This document shows, in pieces, positions 53,974-64,000 of a stretch of DNA of 64,000 bases; within the stretch, counting starts at the first letter, position 1; every line of letters starts with the position of its first letter. Source of the DNA: Bedellia somnulentella. Taxonomy: Eukaryota > Arthropoda > Insecta > Lepidoptera > Bedelliidae. The notes below the pieces were generated by a model. The model saw only the letters and a list, made by a program, of their open reading frames with translations, searched no databases and was not told where the DNA came from. Both the position numbers and the translations under genes were made by a program. The DNA lies in assembly GCA_963576735.1 (NCBI GenBank), contig OY755189.1:1674001-1738000 (forward strand), written 5' to 3'.

Positions 53974-54144
53974 ACCATGTAGTGCCGGCTTAGGTTTTCA
54001 CTACCCCTTTCTACCCACGGGTGTCGTAAGAGGCGTCTGGGGGTTGGTTGTTGGTTAAGGTATAGGGCTTTTTTAAGTGGTTTTTGGGCGATGCGGTTGG
54101 AGACCCATCACCATAGATACTTCAGCCGTGAGTATATGTATGTT
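53974..54144 (+). repeat. SINE family B with internal deletion
   Basis: 5' two-thirds joined directly to the 3' end. Confidence 0.85.
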
Positions 54145-54217
54145 TACTAGGTCAGTGAGAGTTAATAAGCCGCCGCTTTCTAGTTATTATTCAAGAACAT
54201 AATATCATACAACATTA

Positions 54218-56256
54218 CAAGCACCTTACAACTAACTTAAAACTAAAAATAAATTAACAATAAAATTAAACAAATATAATAAAAAAAAGGTCAATTAAAC
54301 AAACCGCTCCGAGACATTTCCGAACCAAAGGTCCCCATTACGCTGGCAGCGTTACCCCGCTGAACAGCTAGGGAGATCCTCTGCATCAAAAATGCCCCAG
54401 AACGGTAGTCCCAGCCACGGTTCCTCAGGCGACGACCTATCTCTTTTATGAAAGATTTCCCTTCCAAACCCCAGACTCCGGTAGTTTCTACAGCGAGAGG
54501 CACAAAGAAAAAAGAAGACATAAGCTGACTATATTTAGAAAGCTTATGTCTTGCAGCCGTTTCAGCAGCAGCCCCCGGAGCTGCAGAGGTAGATCCTACG
54601 TGGGAAGGTGCAAATGTGCAGACGCAAGTGGCATCCCAAATCAGGCAACGACCTCTCTCCCACGGAACCAAGGTCAAACCATCCGGGCGCTTACCGTCAC
54701 TCCTGAATAATCCCTGAGGCTCGAGAACTGCAGGGATGTCAGCAGAAATGAGAGCTCTGCGAACGATATCATTAATAGACTGGTGCCGTGAGATTCTGCC
54801 TGCACTACGGACACAATGAAGCCCATGTCGACCCAAAGAATCCACCTGCGCCCCACAGACACAGCGATGTGGTTGACAAATGTTGCATCCTAAGCGAAGT
54901 GCCACTGCAATCCGCAGAGAATTGTTGTCCAATAGGGTCCCAAGCTGCGGAGAGGGTAAAGCGTACAGCCAACAACCAGAGTCTAGATGAGACACAGCCC
55001 TAAAACGTGCCAACTCTGCACCAGAACATTGCTCCACCATATCCTGCAATGCAACCTGACAAAGCTCCTCGTCCCAAGCACGCTGCCGACTAGGCTGGTC
55101 TGGCAAATCACTGTTTGGACATCGAACACGCCAAATTCTTAAAGCCTCCTCAGCAAAAGGAATCCGGAATCCATCACCATTAATACATAATATGGTAGTG
55201 ACTAGATCCAAAACCCCACGCGAGGAAGCCAAAAAAGCCGGCAATCCTGTGTCTCGAAGACAGCGAATACCCAAACCTCCATGTCTGATTGGCAAAGCAG
55301 CCTGACACCACTGAAAGTCTGATAACTCTATATTTAAAACATGTTCGAGCAATACTCGAAGGGTGTTGTCATATCTCTGCGATAATTCAACATGAAGCCA
55401 GACTGGAGCGGTACGAAGAGTGTAAGTTAGTCGAGGAATAGATAGGCAACTACGCAAAATTGTCAAAGCTACATGAGCAGAAAGCTGTTTTAAATGTTGT
55501 TTCGTGTCTGCCAAAAGATTCATTTTCGAAAGAATAACACCCGGTACACCCTCTGAAAAGATTGGAGCACCTAGAAGAGTAAAATTCGTCTTGTCCAAAA
55601 CTTGTACACCAGGTATAAGGGCGTTGATACTCGAGTGAACCTCTTGAGAAGCTTGTCCAGAACAAGGAAACAACTCACATTTCCCAAAATTCAAATGCAG
55701 ACCTAAACGATCAAAAGCTTGTATTAGCACAACAACATCATTCATCACGGAATCCAGGCTGCCACCAATAATACCGTCATCGAGATACCAAACATTAAGA
55801 GAAGAACTTAAAGAAGAGATCACATCATGGATCGCAAGACTAAAAAGCATAGGGCCCAAAGGATCCCCCTGTTGCACTCCCACCTCCGACTCCACCAAGT
55901 TGTCACCGAAAAATAAGTTGCTTGGCCTCGAATAACATTGGTGCAGAAAAGGGTAAAGAGATGGAACTTTTTCCTTTACCATGTGCAAAACAATGTCCCG
56001 TTCAACAGTATTAAAAGCATTTTTTAAATCGACTTTTAAAATCACGTCATCTGTACCACTTCTTGAAAAAACGAAAGACCTTGTAGCATGAATAGCAGCT
56101 TCACATCCCAACGGAATGCCAAAGCCCACTTGTCGAGGTTGCAAAAGTGAAGCAGTTGTGTCACGAACAACACTACAACCCAGTTTAGCGACTAGACGAC
56201 GAAGCACACTACTAACAGCAATCGGACGAATACCACCATCCTTTTTTTTCAATAAG
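54218..56256 (-). mobile_element. Family D LINE, 5'-truncated but uninterrupted
   Basis: The 3' end is defined by comparison with 19698..19985. The 5' truncation is at a poly-A-like run near 56252. Confidence 0.8.
54291..56252 (-). CDS. Family D LINE protein: reverse transcriptase plus restriction-like endonuclease
   Basis: 653 codons without a stop. Reverse transcriptase: DGGIRPIAV at the start, motif A KVDLKNAFN (D75), QQGDPLGP at 127-134 and catalytic YLDD at 156-159 (YLDD rather than the FADD/YADD usual in LINEs). C-terminal module: a CVCG...GRHGLHC zinc motif, RH, then RPDG at about 520 and WDATC at about 539. This is a PD-(D/E)XK pattern, the restriction-like endonuclease that cuts the target in R2-type elements. 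It ends with the family signature QRISLAVQRGNAASVMGTFG. The first frame codon is a TTG in the truncation point, so no true start is present. Everything visible is catalytically plausible, but the N-terminal DNA-binding part is missing. The clade assignment is by motif only. Confidence 0.8.
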   Translation of the reverse strand: MKKKDGGIRPIAVSSVLRRLVAKLGCSVVRDTTASLLQPRQVGFGIPLGCEAAIHATRSFVFSRSGTDDVILKVDLKNAFNTVERDIVLHMVKEKVPSLYPFLHQCYSRPSNLFFGDNLVESEVGVQQGDPLGPMLFSLAIHDVISSLSSSLNVWYLDDGIIGGSLDSVMNDVVVLIQAFDRLGLHLNFGKCELFPCSGQASQEVHSSINALIPGVQVLDKTNFTLLGAPIFSEGVPGVILSKMNLLADTKQHLKQLSAHVALTILRSCLSIPRLTYTLRTAPVWLHVELSQRYDNTLRVLLEHVLNIELSDFQWCQAALPIRHGGLGIRCLRDTGLPAFLASSRGVLDLVTTILCINGDGFRIPFAEEALRIWRVRCPNSDLPDQPSRQRAWDEELCQVALQDMVEQCSGAELARFRAVSHLDSGCWLYALPSPQLGTLLDNNSLRIAVALRLGCNICQPHRCVCGAQVDSLGRHGLHCVRSAGRISRHQSINDIVRRALISADIPAVLEPQGLFRSDGKRPDGLTLVPWERGRCLIWDATCVCTFAPSHVGSTSAAPGAAAETAARHKLSKYSQLMSSFFFVPLAVETTGVWGLEGKSFIKEIGRRLRNRGWDYRSGAFLMQRISLAVQRGNAASVMGTFGSEMSRSGLFN

Positions 56257-56278
56257 TATAAGAGTTAATTGGTGTAAA

Positions 56279-56362
56279 GTAATTGTAGAGCCTATATGAA
56301 TGGTAATGATTGTAGAAGACGACCAACCGTTACATCTTAAGATCTAATAGACACATTATTTG
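56279..56362 (+). repeat. Family C LINE fragment, diverged, split by family E
   Basis: Resumes after the family E insertion at about 56592 and runs to about 56645 (AATGAAAAGATTATTGAACG). Confidence 0.45.
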
Positions 56363-56370
56363 CACATTTC

Positions 56371-56583
56371 GCGCTGACTGAAAATCAGTGTTGTGAGGTA
56401 AAACTCACAACAACAACGCTGAGTCAGACGCCATTTTGTTGTTTTCGCGCACTATGTGAGATCAACACTGTTTTTATTGTTAAATGATTTTTTTTTACCT
56501 TCATTTATTTTGTAAAAATAATAACATGTTCATGTGCGACTGGCAGCAAATAAACGTTTTTTCTTTCTTTTTTCTTCTTCTTT
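56371..56583 (+). repeat. Family E retroposon
   Basis: Hairpin start and TTTC tail as at 19403..19676. 8 bp target duplication CACATTTC (56363..56370 and 56584..56591). Confidence 0.7.
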
Positions 56584-56800
56584 CACATTTCCCAAAAAAG
56601 CAATGAAAAGATTATTGAACGTAAATGAAGCTTGAGATGTTTGTCATGGCGTGAGAAGGGACATGTATGTATTCAGTTATTGCCCCATACATCCCTAAAG
56701 TAATGGCAGCAGTACAATTTTTCAGAAAAACCACTGGCAACCAACCACTACAAATGACATGAGTATGTGTATGTATTTTTGTATGTAAATTTCCCCGGTC

Positions 56801-57170
56801 CGTAAGCAACCGTGATAGCCCAGTGGGTCGAACACTCGGTTATCGTGCAAACGACTAGTGTTCAAATCCTGGGTCGGGCCTACACCTATTTGTCTTTTCT
56901 AAAGATATATGTGTGGTTTATTTATCATGGTTGTTAACGGTGAGGGAAAACATCGTGAGGAAATCCACATGGCTGAGTTGTACTTAGTCATGTGACAGTG
57001 TATTCGTACAAAACGGCGATAGGCCTGCCCCCTCACGTGAGTACACTGTCCATGCAAAACGTGGGTACTCTGAACACCAGGTGACCAAGTCACGTGATGT
57101 TCAGAAGTATTAGTACCTCTGCCAACCCCTTCGGGGATATTCGGCGTGAACGTTTATGTTATGTTATGTT
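56801..57170 (+). repeat. SINE family A, full length
   Basis: 12 bp target duplication ATTTCCCCGGTC (56789..56800 and 57171..57182). Confidence 0.92.
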
Positions 57171-57182
57171 ATTTCCCCGGTC

Positions 57183-57476
57183 ATTACTTCAGAAATGCAG
57201 TTGTAGCCATGCATCTTATCGTGCTATTCTTCCGGGACAACATAGAGTGTTCTTGTACAACATGAAGTAGGTTTTAAAAATATATGAGAGTTGGAGGCTG
57301 TGTAGCCGCTATGCTACATTACTAAACATTGTAGGCCGGGAGATGAGATGTACAGAAATTAATTTGTGCTACTTATCACCAAACAATGCACGGTCATGTC
57401 ATCATCAATGATGTTTAGACTCAAAGTATGACGATTTTAAAGTTTAAACAGTTTATTATTTCAAAAGAACACCGGA
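57183..57476. other. Intergenic, nothing recognised
   Basis: No feature. Confidence 0.4.
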
Positions 57477-57484
57477 ACAATGTA

Positions 57485-57725
57485 CATACATACATACTCA
57501 CGGCTATAAATCCCATAAAGGGGTAGCCAGAGCTTCAGAGCTATAAACTCCTCAGCTACATTTGGAAGTTGATAGGGGACAAGATGGTAGAAATAAAGTA
57601 TCGCTGGTGATGGGTCTCCAACCACATCGCCCAAAAGCACTTAAAAAAGTCCTATACCATTAGATTCCTCTTACGACACCCATAGATAGAAAGAGGTAGT
57701 GACATTCTAAGCCGGCCTACAATCT
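57485..57725 (-). repeat. SINE family B, full length
   Basis: 8 bp target duplication ACAATGTA (57477..57484 and 57726..57733). Confidence 0.9.
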
Positions 57726-57734
57726 ACAATGTAT

Positions 57735-57772
57735 CTAGCCAACCCCTTCGGGGATATACGACGTGAACGTTT
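57735..57772 (+). repeat. SINE family A, 3' scrap
   Basis: Only AGCCAACCCCTTCGGGG through ACGTGAACGTTT. Confidence 0.75.
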
Positions 57773-58140
57773 GAGTTTGAAAATTGAAAAATATTTTACG
57801 TAAAAACAAGAGTGACAAAAAACAAAGGTGGAGGTGATAAAAAAACATAGGTTGAAGCGCAAGATAACAGTCAGTGAAATTAATAAATTCGCATATCAGC
57901 TCCGGGCCTACAATGAGTTTACACTCGTTTGAATTGGAGCATTGTCGAGAGACATGAATGATGTAGCTACTTCGCTCTTCACTGCCTTCCTTTCAGACGC
58001 GTTTATTAATTAAACAAACAAAATATCACACATCATTCTAGCTTTTTTCGTTTTATATTTTTGCTCTTTTCTCTTTGCATGTTACTTTAATGTAATATAG
58101 AGCGTCATATGTCGCGATAAAGATGTCAGAGAGAATAATT
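57773..58140. other. Intergenic, nothing recognised
   Basis: AT-rich. Confidence 0.4.
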
Positions 58141-58214
58141 ATACATACATACATATACTCACGGCTATAAATCCCTAGAAGAAAAATTCCTCAGCCACTT
58201 TTGGAAGTTGAGTG
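58141..58214 (-). repeat. SINE family B, 3' fragment
   Basis: With an internal deletion. Confidence 0.8.
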
Positions 58215-58707
58215 AATCATTATATTATGTACTGTTGCCTGGTATTTAGAGTATTAAGTTTTTGCCTAGACAGGGTATCAAATGTGACAGGGGACACAAC
58301 GACGCGCAAGCAGAGCCCTGTGAGCCTTGTCACACTCACTAAGTATTAACTATAAATAGATACATAAATCTTAATTAGGTTCTACTACATGATTTAAGGT
58401 TTTATCAAATCCCAAATTTTCTAATTAACTCGTACTAATTAAAAAACATTTAATTATTTATTTTTATTTTATTTTATTTTATTCAGGAAACAAACAGTTG
58501 TTTTAACAAATATGTATAAAGTTTACAAGGACATATCATAAACCTATAATTCCCTAAATGTATAGAAACAATTGAAATTAGTGTAGTTTGATTCTAGCTA
58601 GATGTATGTTTAAATAATACATTTTACAAGTTTCAAAAGGTTCTCAAGTGAGATACAATAAAAATAAAAAAAAAGTAATAAAAATAACAATAACAACAAA
58701 AGTAATA

Positions 58708-61605
58708 TTACAAATCCAAAAATAGTTTTTTAAGGCATCTTAGAAATGAGCTTCGACTGTTTTCAAACAAATCAATTTGAGATGAAAATTCCTTATTATA
58801 TAAATCAACACTACGTCTAAAGAAATTATTGCATGTATAAACAGTTCTATGTTTAGGAGCAGAAAATAAATAATTGTTACGAGCACCTTGTCTGGGTATA
58901 CGGAATGAAATTTTTTCTAAAAGATGAGGGGAATCTACAACATTATTTAAAATTTTGTAAAGAAACGTTAAGTCACACTGTTTTCGTCTATTTTGAAGAG
59001 AAGGCAAATTATGGGTTTTAAGAGAATTGTTATAGTTGATATAATTGTTATTACACCTATATTCCAATGATTTAATAAACTTTTTTTGTACTTTCTCAAT
59101 CCGAGTGATATGACAGGCATAAAATGGTGACCATATTACGCAGGCAAATTCTAACAGCGATCTTACATAGCTAAAGTAGAGGACTTTTAAAGTATAGGGG
59201 TTTTGAAAAGGCTTTGATATTCGAAGTATAAAGCCAAGCTGTCTAAAGGCTTTTTTAATCATTTGGTCTATATGAAGATTAAAAGAAAGTTTAGAATCCA
59301 TTTATTATTCCAAGATCACGTATTGATGTAACACGTTTCAGAGGTATATCATTAAACTTATAATTGAAGGTAATAGGGTTATGTTTACGAGTATAGGTAA
59401 TAATAGAGCATTTTTCTAAATTAAGTTCAAGTTGATTATAACGAAAGTATGTAGATAAATTATCTAAGTCGGATTGTAGACCGTTGCAGTCGTCTGGAGA
59501 ATAAATAACTTTAAAAATTTTTGCATCATCAGCATACAATAAACATTGAGACTTTGATATTGAATTTGAAATATCGTTAATATATAGAATAAACAGGACA
59601 GGGCCTAAATGTGAACCTTGGGGAACTCCCGAGGGTATTCCCAGGAATCTGGAAATAAAGCCTTTACAAGAAACTGCCTGAGAACGATTTCTCAAATAAG
59701 AATCAATCCATCTAAGTAGATCACCGTGAATACCGATTGTCCAAAGTTTTTATTATCATAATGTCATGCCAAATTTTATCAAAGGCTTTTTTGAAATCGG
59801 TATACAGGACATCGACCTGTAGTCCTTGGTCCATTGCTTCTATTAGGCAGCTCGTAAAAGAGAGCATGTTAGTGTCTACGGAGCGTCCTCTACAAAAGCC
59901 ATGCTGGGACGTTGAGATGTGATGCTGTACTGCATTCATGAGTTGGTTCGTAGCAATCTTCTCAAATATCTTAGCAAAAATATTTAGTTTTGAAATAGGC
60001 CTATAATTTGTTACGTCATCTAATTTGTCACTTTTTGGAATAGGTGTAATTAAAGCTTTTTTCCAAGCCATGGGAAATATTCCAGTTTTAACTGATGTTT
60101 GGAAAATGATTGATAGTGGTACGGATAACTGCTCGGCGCATTGTTTAATGAGTATGGGATGTATACCGTCGTAGCCCGATCCTTTGTTAACATCGACTAG
60201 CTTAAGCTCTTGGAAAATGGAGTCACGAGAAAATGAGATAGAAGAAATGGAGATTGGAGCGTCAAGAGGTGGACAGTCAAAATTTATATTTAATGGTGGA
60301 AACGAAGAAGAGGTTTCAAAGACCGAATGAAAGTAATTGTTAAATAAGTTACATATTTCTTCTCCTGAATCGCTTATTATTAAATTTTATGGTTTGGGGA
60401 ATACGGTTATTAGAGAGTTTAGATTTGACAAACGACCAGAAAAGTTTGGGGCACTTTTGTATTTTTTCTTCGCTGAGTTTAATAAAATTATCGTAGTCGA
60501 TTTTTTGTTGTTTCGCCTCTCTTTTTCTCAATACTGAAAATGACTGATAATCCAAACGATTCCCATATTTTTTCCATTTGGTATGAAATTTTCTTTTTTC
60601 TTTAATAATTTTTATTAACGGAAGACTATACCAGGGTGGGTAGCGAGAAGAGTATTGAGTAGTGCGCGTAGGCACAAATTCATCAATTAATTCATTTAAA
60701 ATATTATAGAAAGATTGTACCATATACTCAACATCGTTATCTTGAAAAATATTAGCCCAAGCAGTCGACGAAAGCCTAGCTTGAATTGAATCGATATCGG
60801 CACGGTGAAACAACTTTTTTAAATATGATTTTGGCTTAAGAGTCTTACAAAAAACAAGGGGCAAGTTAATTGATAGTGATTTATGGTGTGGGTCTTCCGG
60901 TGTGATGGGATTAGCACACTCAGAAACCAAACAAGATGCATTACAAAAAATCAAATCTAGAATCCTATTGTTACAGTTTCGAAAAAGGTTAAATTGCTTA
61001 AGATTAGAATAACTAATAAAGTCGTTTGTGATATCTATAAGGAAACCTGTACAATCTGAATGTATTGCAATATCTCTTGAATTTGTGTCATAGATCCAAT
61101 TGGCATTTGAGATATTAAAATCACCTGCGATCAGAAAAATATCATCAGGGTGAGCTTCCATCAGACTGTTTATATTTTCATATAATTCAGTCACTTCCTT
61201 CTCATGCCGAGTACCGTGTGGTAAGTAAGCACAACAGATATGCAACGCGACAGGTGGGGGCTGGTACGAGGTGGCTTTGGCAGCGGCGTTCAGATTGAGA
61301 GGCACGGACACCCACAGCTGGTCGGCCGGGGCGGGCGGGCTCCACCGCTCGCGCTGCTATGCACACAGCTCGCGGCGCACCGCCACCGCCACTCCGCCCC
61401 CGCGACCCGCGCGCGCCGCGCTCTCGTCTCTGTCTCGTCGAAAAACAACATATCGGTCATCGAAATACTCTGCACTGTTGAAGCTTGAGTTAAGCCATGT
61501 TTCGGTTAAACAAACAATATCATAATTGTTTATAAGAATACCTTTGAGAAAACTGTGTGACTTGGTTCGGAGACCTCTAACATTTTGGTAATACATACTA
61601 ACCAT
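58708..61605 (-). pseudogene. Family F ORF2: endonuclease and reverse transcriptase, four defects
   Basis: Endonuclease: YYQNVRGLRTK at the start, CLTETWL, then GDFNISNANW and a DPHHKSL motif. An in-frame TAG at 61357..61359 breaks it inside a very GC-rich patch. After the linker (60349..60900) there is a one-base frameshift near 60380. The reverse transcriptase then has KALITPIPK, NYRPISKLNIFAKIFEK, YTDFKKAFD, a second frameshift near 59750, SGVPQGSHLGPVLFILYINDI and LLYADDAKIF (intact catalytic YADD). A third frameshift near 59296 separates the C-terminal part (DSKLSFNLHIDQMIKK, to 58708). Each defect is small, so the copy is old enough to be dead but still easily read. Confidence 0.8.
61250..61440. 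other. GC-rich patch inside the LINE endonuclease
   Basis: About 190 bp, rich in CpG and GC (by eye over 70%), while the rest of the LINE and the window are AT-rich. Its minus-strand translation (rich in Arg, Ala, Gly) still fits the endonuclease family layout. Confidence 0.7.
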
Positions 61606-61871
61606 TATGTTATGAAAAGAAAAGTATTAAAGTAATTGTGTAAAATAAATGTATAAAATATAGCGCATAAAAAACCAGACAAAGCTCTAGTGAATTGATA
61701 GGAATGTAGTGTTAGATTTATGATATGAATTTTACAGTGTAATTTGGAACATATTTGGAGAGGAAAGCTCAGTAACATACAGTATACAACATTAATTAAA
61801 AACGTTAAAAGACAAGACATAGTTAACAAGTAGCAAATAATATAACAGTAAAGTTTTGTAATTCTAACTAG

Positions 61872-61962
61872 TCATTTCAACTTATGTAAATCGCTTTCAC
61901 TAGCGATGTAAACTATTTTTGATGTAGCTGATTTTCTCATCAGGATTTTACAGTCGCGGACC
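61872..61962 (-). pseudogene. Family F ORF1, last 29 codons (after the insertion)
   Basis: VRDCKILMRKSATSKIVYIA and a stop at 61872..61874. This is the expected end of a LINE ORF1 RNA-binding protein and continues the frame that breaks off at 63372. Confidence 0.75.
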
Positions 61963-61991
61963 CATACGGCTGTCCCAAAAAGAAAAGCAGT

Positions 61992-62276
61992 ATGGCACAT
62001 GGTCCTCAAAATCTAGGTATCAACATCACTCTACAAATAAAGCAAGTCCCTACAAGATGCAAAGACCCGTTCATCAAAAGAGGCTCTAGTTTTCGAGATA
62101 AAAAAATGAAAAACACAGCAAGTCCACTTGTGAAAAAGCGATCCCCAAAAACTAAACGCAGCAAGGAACAGTTACCAAAATTAAAGAGAGTAAGTCGCGA
62201 GTCTTACTGTTTTTTATTAATTGTGAATGAGACTTGCTGGGTTTCCTATATGGGGATTATGCTTGAAAAACGATGA
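61992..62276 (+). CDS. Small basic frame inside the 1,405 bp transposon
   Basis: 94 codons; the ATG lies in the left terminal repeat. The middle is very lysine/arginine-rich (KKMKNTASPLVKKRSPKTKR), like a nuclear protein or a transposase tail. Not recognised. It may be a leftover exon of the element's transposase or non-functional. Confidence 0.3.
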   Translation: MAHGPQNLGINITLQIKQVPTRCKDPFIKRGSSFRDKKMKNTASPLVKKRSPKTKRSKEQLPKLKRVSRESYCFLLIVNETCWVSYMGIMLEKR

Positions 62277-62880
62277 TGATGCCCACAAATTTAACTGTAA
62301 AGCACATGCCCGTCAACATTTAAACCTAAATTTCACGAAATTTCTATTTGGCGCGAAACGGATTCCGCACGGTATTCGTTGGAGGTGGCTACAGGTACAT
62401 CGGGGGATGCGGTAGCTACTTGTCGCCGTTCGTCGCATCGGCGCTAGAGCACGTTTTTACTGGATGTAATTATTTTTGCAAGCGTAATTTACTGTTTTTA
62501 AAGAGAATGGAGCGGAGTAGAATAATTTTGATTGCTGCATAATGCATATTGCTGCTATCTAACAAACGGTCACACTCATATGAGTGATGATTCCGTTCAC
62601 GGTAATATTGAACAAAAATTACTAGAAAGCAAGCAGTTTCTGATTTCGAAGACTTCAAAAATATTGTGTTGCAATGTCAATAGAAAATCAAGATTGTGGA
62701 AACCCGATGCTTAATTTGTTTGTCCAAAAAAGAAGAGGTGACCACGACTCAATGGAGACCCTTTGAAAAATTTTCAGTTTGTTCTAGCATACAAAGGTAT
62801 GGGGTGAAGTGACTATGTTGCTGACCGTACCGCAATTTAAAAAAGTTTAATTCCAATTATTTTGGTATTTACCGTGTTTT
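62277..62880. other. Interior of the 1,405 bp transposon, no gene
   Basis: Short overlapping frames only. Confidence 0.45.
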
Positions 62881-62890
62881 GTTGTGGTGG

Positions 62891-63045
62891 GCGATGCAGT
62901 TGGAGACCCATCACCAACAACCTTTATTTCACCATCTTTTCCCCACACAACTTCCAAAAGTGGCTGAGGAATTTCTGATTCCTTAGCTCTGGCTACCCCT
63001 TCTAGGGATTTATAGCCGTGAGTATATGTATGTATATGTATGTAT
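62891..63045 (+). repeat. SINE family B, 5'-truncated
   Basis: Flanked by GTTGTGGTGG (62881..62890) and GTTGTAGTGG (63046..63055), a 9 of 10 target duplication. Confidence 0.88.
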
Positions 63046-63371
63046 GTTGTAGTGGTTATTTATTCTCTGCTATAGTAAATCACCATATTACAATAGAACA
63101 AGGTGCGTTGCTGTGTTTTTATATGGTAATCCAGATTTAAATAAACCATGAAAACAAATTTTGAAATTATTTAGTGCCATAAAACATGCACGACTCAGTA
63201 AATATACTTCTTTTAAATACAAATAAATGCGCAATCATAGTATCCATGCCACCCAATACTTATATTGGTCGATTATTGTTAAATTTTGTGTGGCTCACCA
63301 AAAATATGTTTTTTCGCTCTCCTGAAAAAAATGGTTACTGTGCCATACTGCTTTTCTTTTTGGGACAGCCG

Positions 63372-63808
63372 CATAGGTACATGAAGTTACTGTGCTTTTT
63401 AAGATCTCGGGCTTTCTTCAAAAGTAACTTATTAGCAGGGGTTAAATGATCGTTAATGTACACGTTACTCGCCGGCCCCGACATGCCAATATCCGCCGTA
63501 GTGATACCGCGACGCGCTCGTACTGCGGCCAGAAAGGTGTCTTTGCTGTGTTGCCTGGAGAACCGCACAATGATCGCGGGATCGCGATTGGAATGCTCCT
63601 CCGAAGTGAACCGGCGGACCCGGTGGATGGACATTACTTCCTTATCTTCAAACGTCAATCCAACTTTCGAGTAAATATCGTGTACTATATTGTACACATT
63701 CTCACCGCTTTTAACAGGTATACCTGATATTTCCGCATTAGCTAACCTTGCATATTGGTCCCGTTTATCATTTTCGTTTATTAACTGATAATTATATACA
63801 TAATTATA
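63372..63808 (-). pseudogene. Family F ORF1, main part (5'-truncated, cut by the transposon)
   Basis: Open from about 63808 (preceded by TGA) to the transposon boundary. It shows the LINE ORF1 layout: QYARLANAEISGIP, a central RNA-recognition-like part (VMSIHRVRRF, PAIIVRFSRQHSKDTFLAAV) and the conserved NVYINDHLTPANKLLLKKAR. This is the FP/L1 ORF1-type nucleic-acid-binding protein found in CR1/Jockey LINEs; it coats LINE RNA. Within the transposon the frame reads on for a few accidental codons to 63335. Confidence 0.75.
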
Positions 63809-64000
63809 TCAACCAATTATAACAACCGCGTGCGTTAAGGTGGCGTACCATGAAGCTGTATCGAGCTGGTTACTATGTCAAAAAACTCTGCTTAAATAGT
63901 GCCTAATTAGTGTAAAACTAAAAAAAATAGTGCCTCTTTAGTTTAGAAAATAAACACCATTGTCACTGTGTACGCTGGCGTAACGTCAACCTAGCGTACA
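63809..64000. other. Right edge, nothing recognised
   Basis: AT-rich. The last 28 bp contain an 8 bp inverted repeat (TGTACGCT...AGCGTACA). Confidence 0.4.

Larger units (their letters stand above)
61967..63371. mobile_element. 1,405 bp DNA transposon with 33 bp TIRs and CATA duplication
   Basis: 61967..61999 and 63339..63371 are exact reverse complements (33 bp, starting CGGCTGTCCCAAAAAG). The flanks carry CATA (61963..61966 and 63372..63375). Deleting the element and one CATA makes the host ORF1 frame continuous, which confirms both boundaries. The interior has no transposase I recognise. A family B SINE (62891..63045) later inserted into it. Superfamily unknown; a 4 bp duplication excludes Tc1/mariner and standard hAT. 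Confidence 0.85.
58465..63808 (-). mobile_element. Family F LINE, two ORFs, interrupted by a DNA transposon
   Basis: Minus-strand order: ORF1 (63808 down to 61872, split), a 266 bp spacer, ORF2 (61605 down to 58708), a 3' UTR of about 220 bp and an AAAAT-type tail near 58465..58495. 5' truncated inside ORF1 at about 63808. The overall look is CR1/Jockey-like. Confidence 0.75.

Overview
The window is eukaryotic, AT-rich nuclear DNA, almost certainly from a moth or butterfly. It contains one host gene with introns, a four-cysteine chemosensory protein (CSP). The rest is dense with insect mobile DNA: a complete Ty3/gypsy element, at least seven families of non-LTR (LINE) remnants, tRNA-derived SINEs, Helitron-type ends and several inverted-repeat DNA transposons. 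The retroposon tails (ATGT repeats) and the Helitron-like CTAG ends are typical of Lepidoptera. There are no bacterial features, no CRISPR array and no rRNA.

Layout. 1..1444: an open reading frame on the minus strand running off the left edge, from a transposon-like arthropod family. 2761..4890: a DNA element with 383-386 bp terminal inverted repeats around one gene of PIN/FEN-nuclease-like character. 4910..7743: a palindromic PIF/Harbinger-like MITE with TTA target duplications, split by a LINE that carries endonuclease and reverse transcriptase. 8766..11386: a broken LINE with a C-terminal restriction-like endonuclease (family D). 11670..17542: a nearly perfect LTR retrotransposon with one 1,619-codon gag-pol frame and LTRs that differ at one base in 486. 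About 18550..26950: the CSP gene, read here as a TATA promoter, a noncoding first exon, a 5' UTR intron, and two coding exons separated by a 4.1 kb intron. 27000..48950: repeats only, mostly nested SINEs. 49161..50399: a LINE tail with RNase H. 54218..56256: a second, uninterrupted family D copy. 58465..63808: a LINE with ORF1 and ORF2, whose ORF1 is split by a 1,405 bp inverted-repeat transposon.

Two short retroposons make up most of the intergenic DNA. Family A (about 370 bp, tRNA-like head with A and B boxes, ATGTT tail) has about 14 copies or fragments. Family B (about 250 bp, ATGT tail) has about 37. Many have clean 8-14 bp target duplications. The 3' end of family B resembles that of an RTE-like LINE fragment (family C, C-terminal motif RWFGHIERM), which suggests C-type enzymes move B. 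Several insertions sit inside older ones, so their order can be read from the sequence.

Family letters used below: A = tRNA-type SINE; B = ATGT-tailed SINE; C = RTE-like LINE 3' fragments; D = LINE with restriction-like endonuclease; E = short retroposon with TTTC tail; F = the two-ORF LINE at the right end; H = RNase H LINE. All family and domain calls come from reading motifs; no database search was run.
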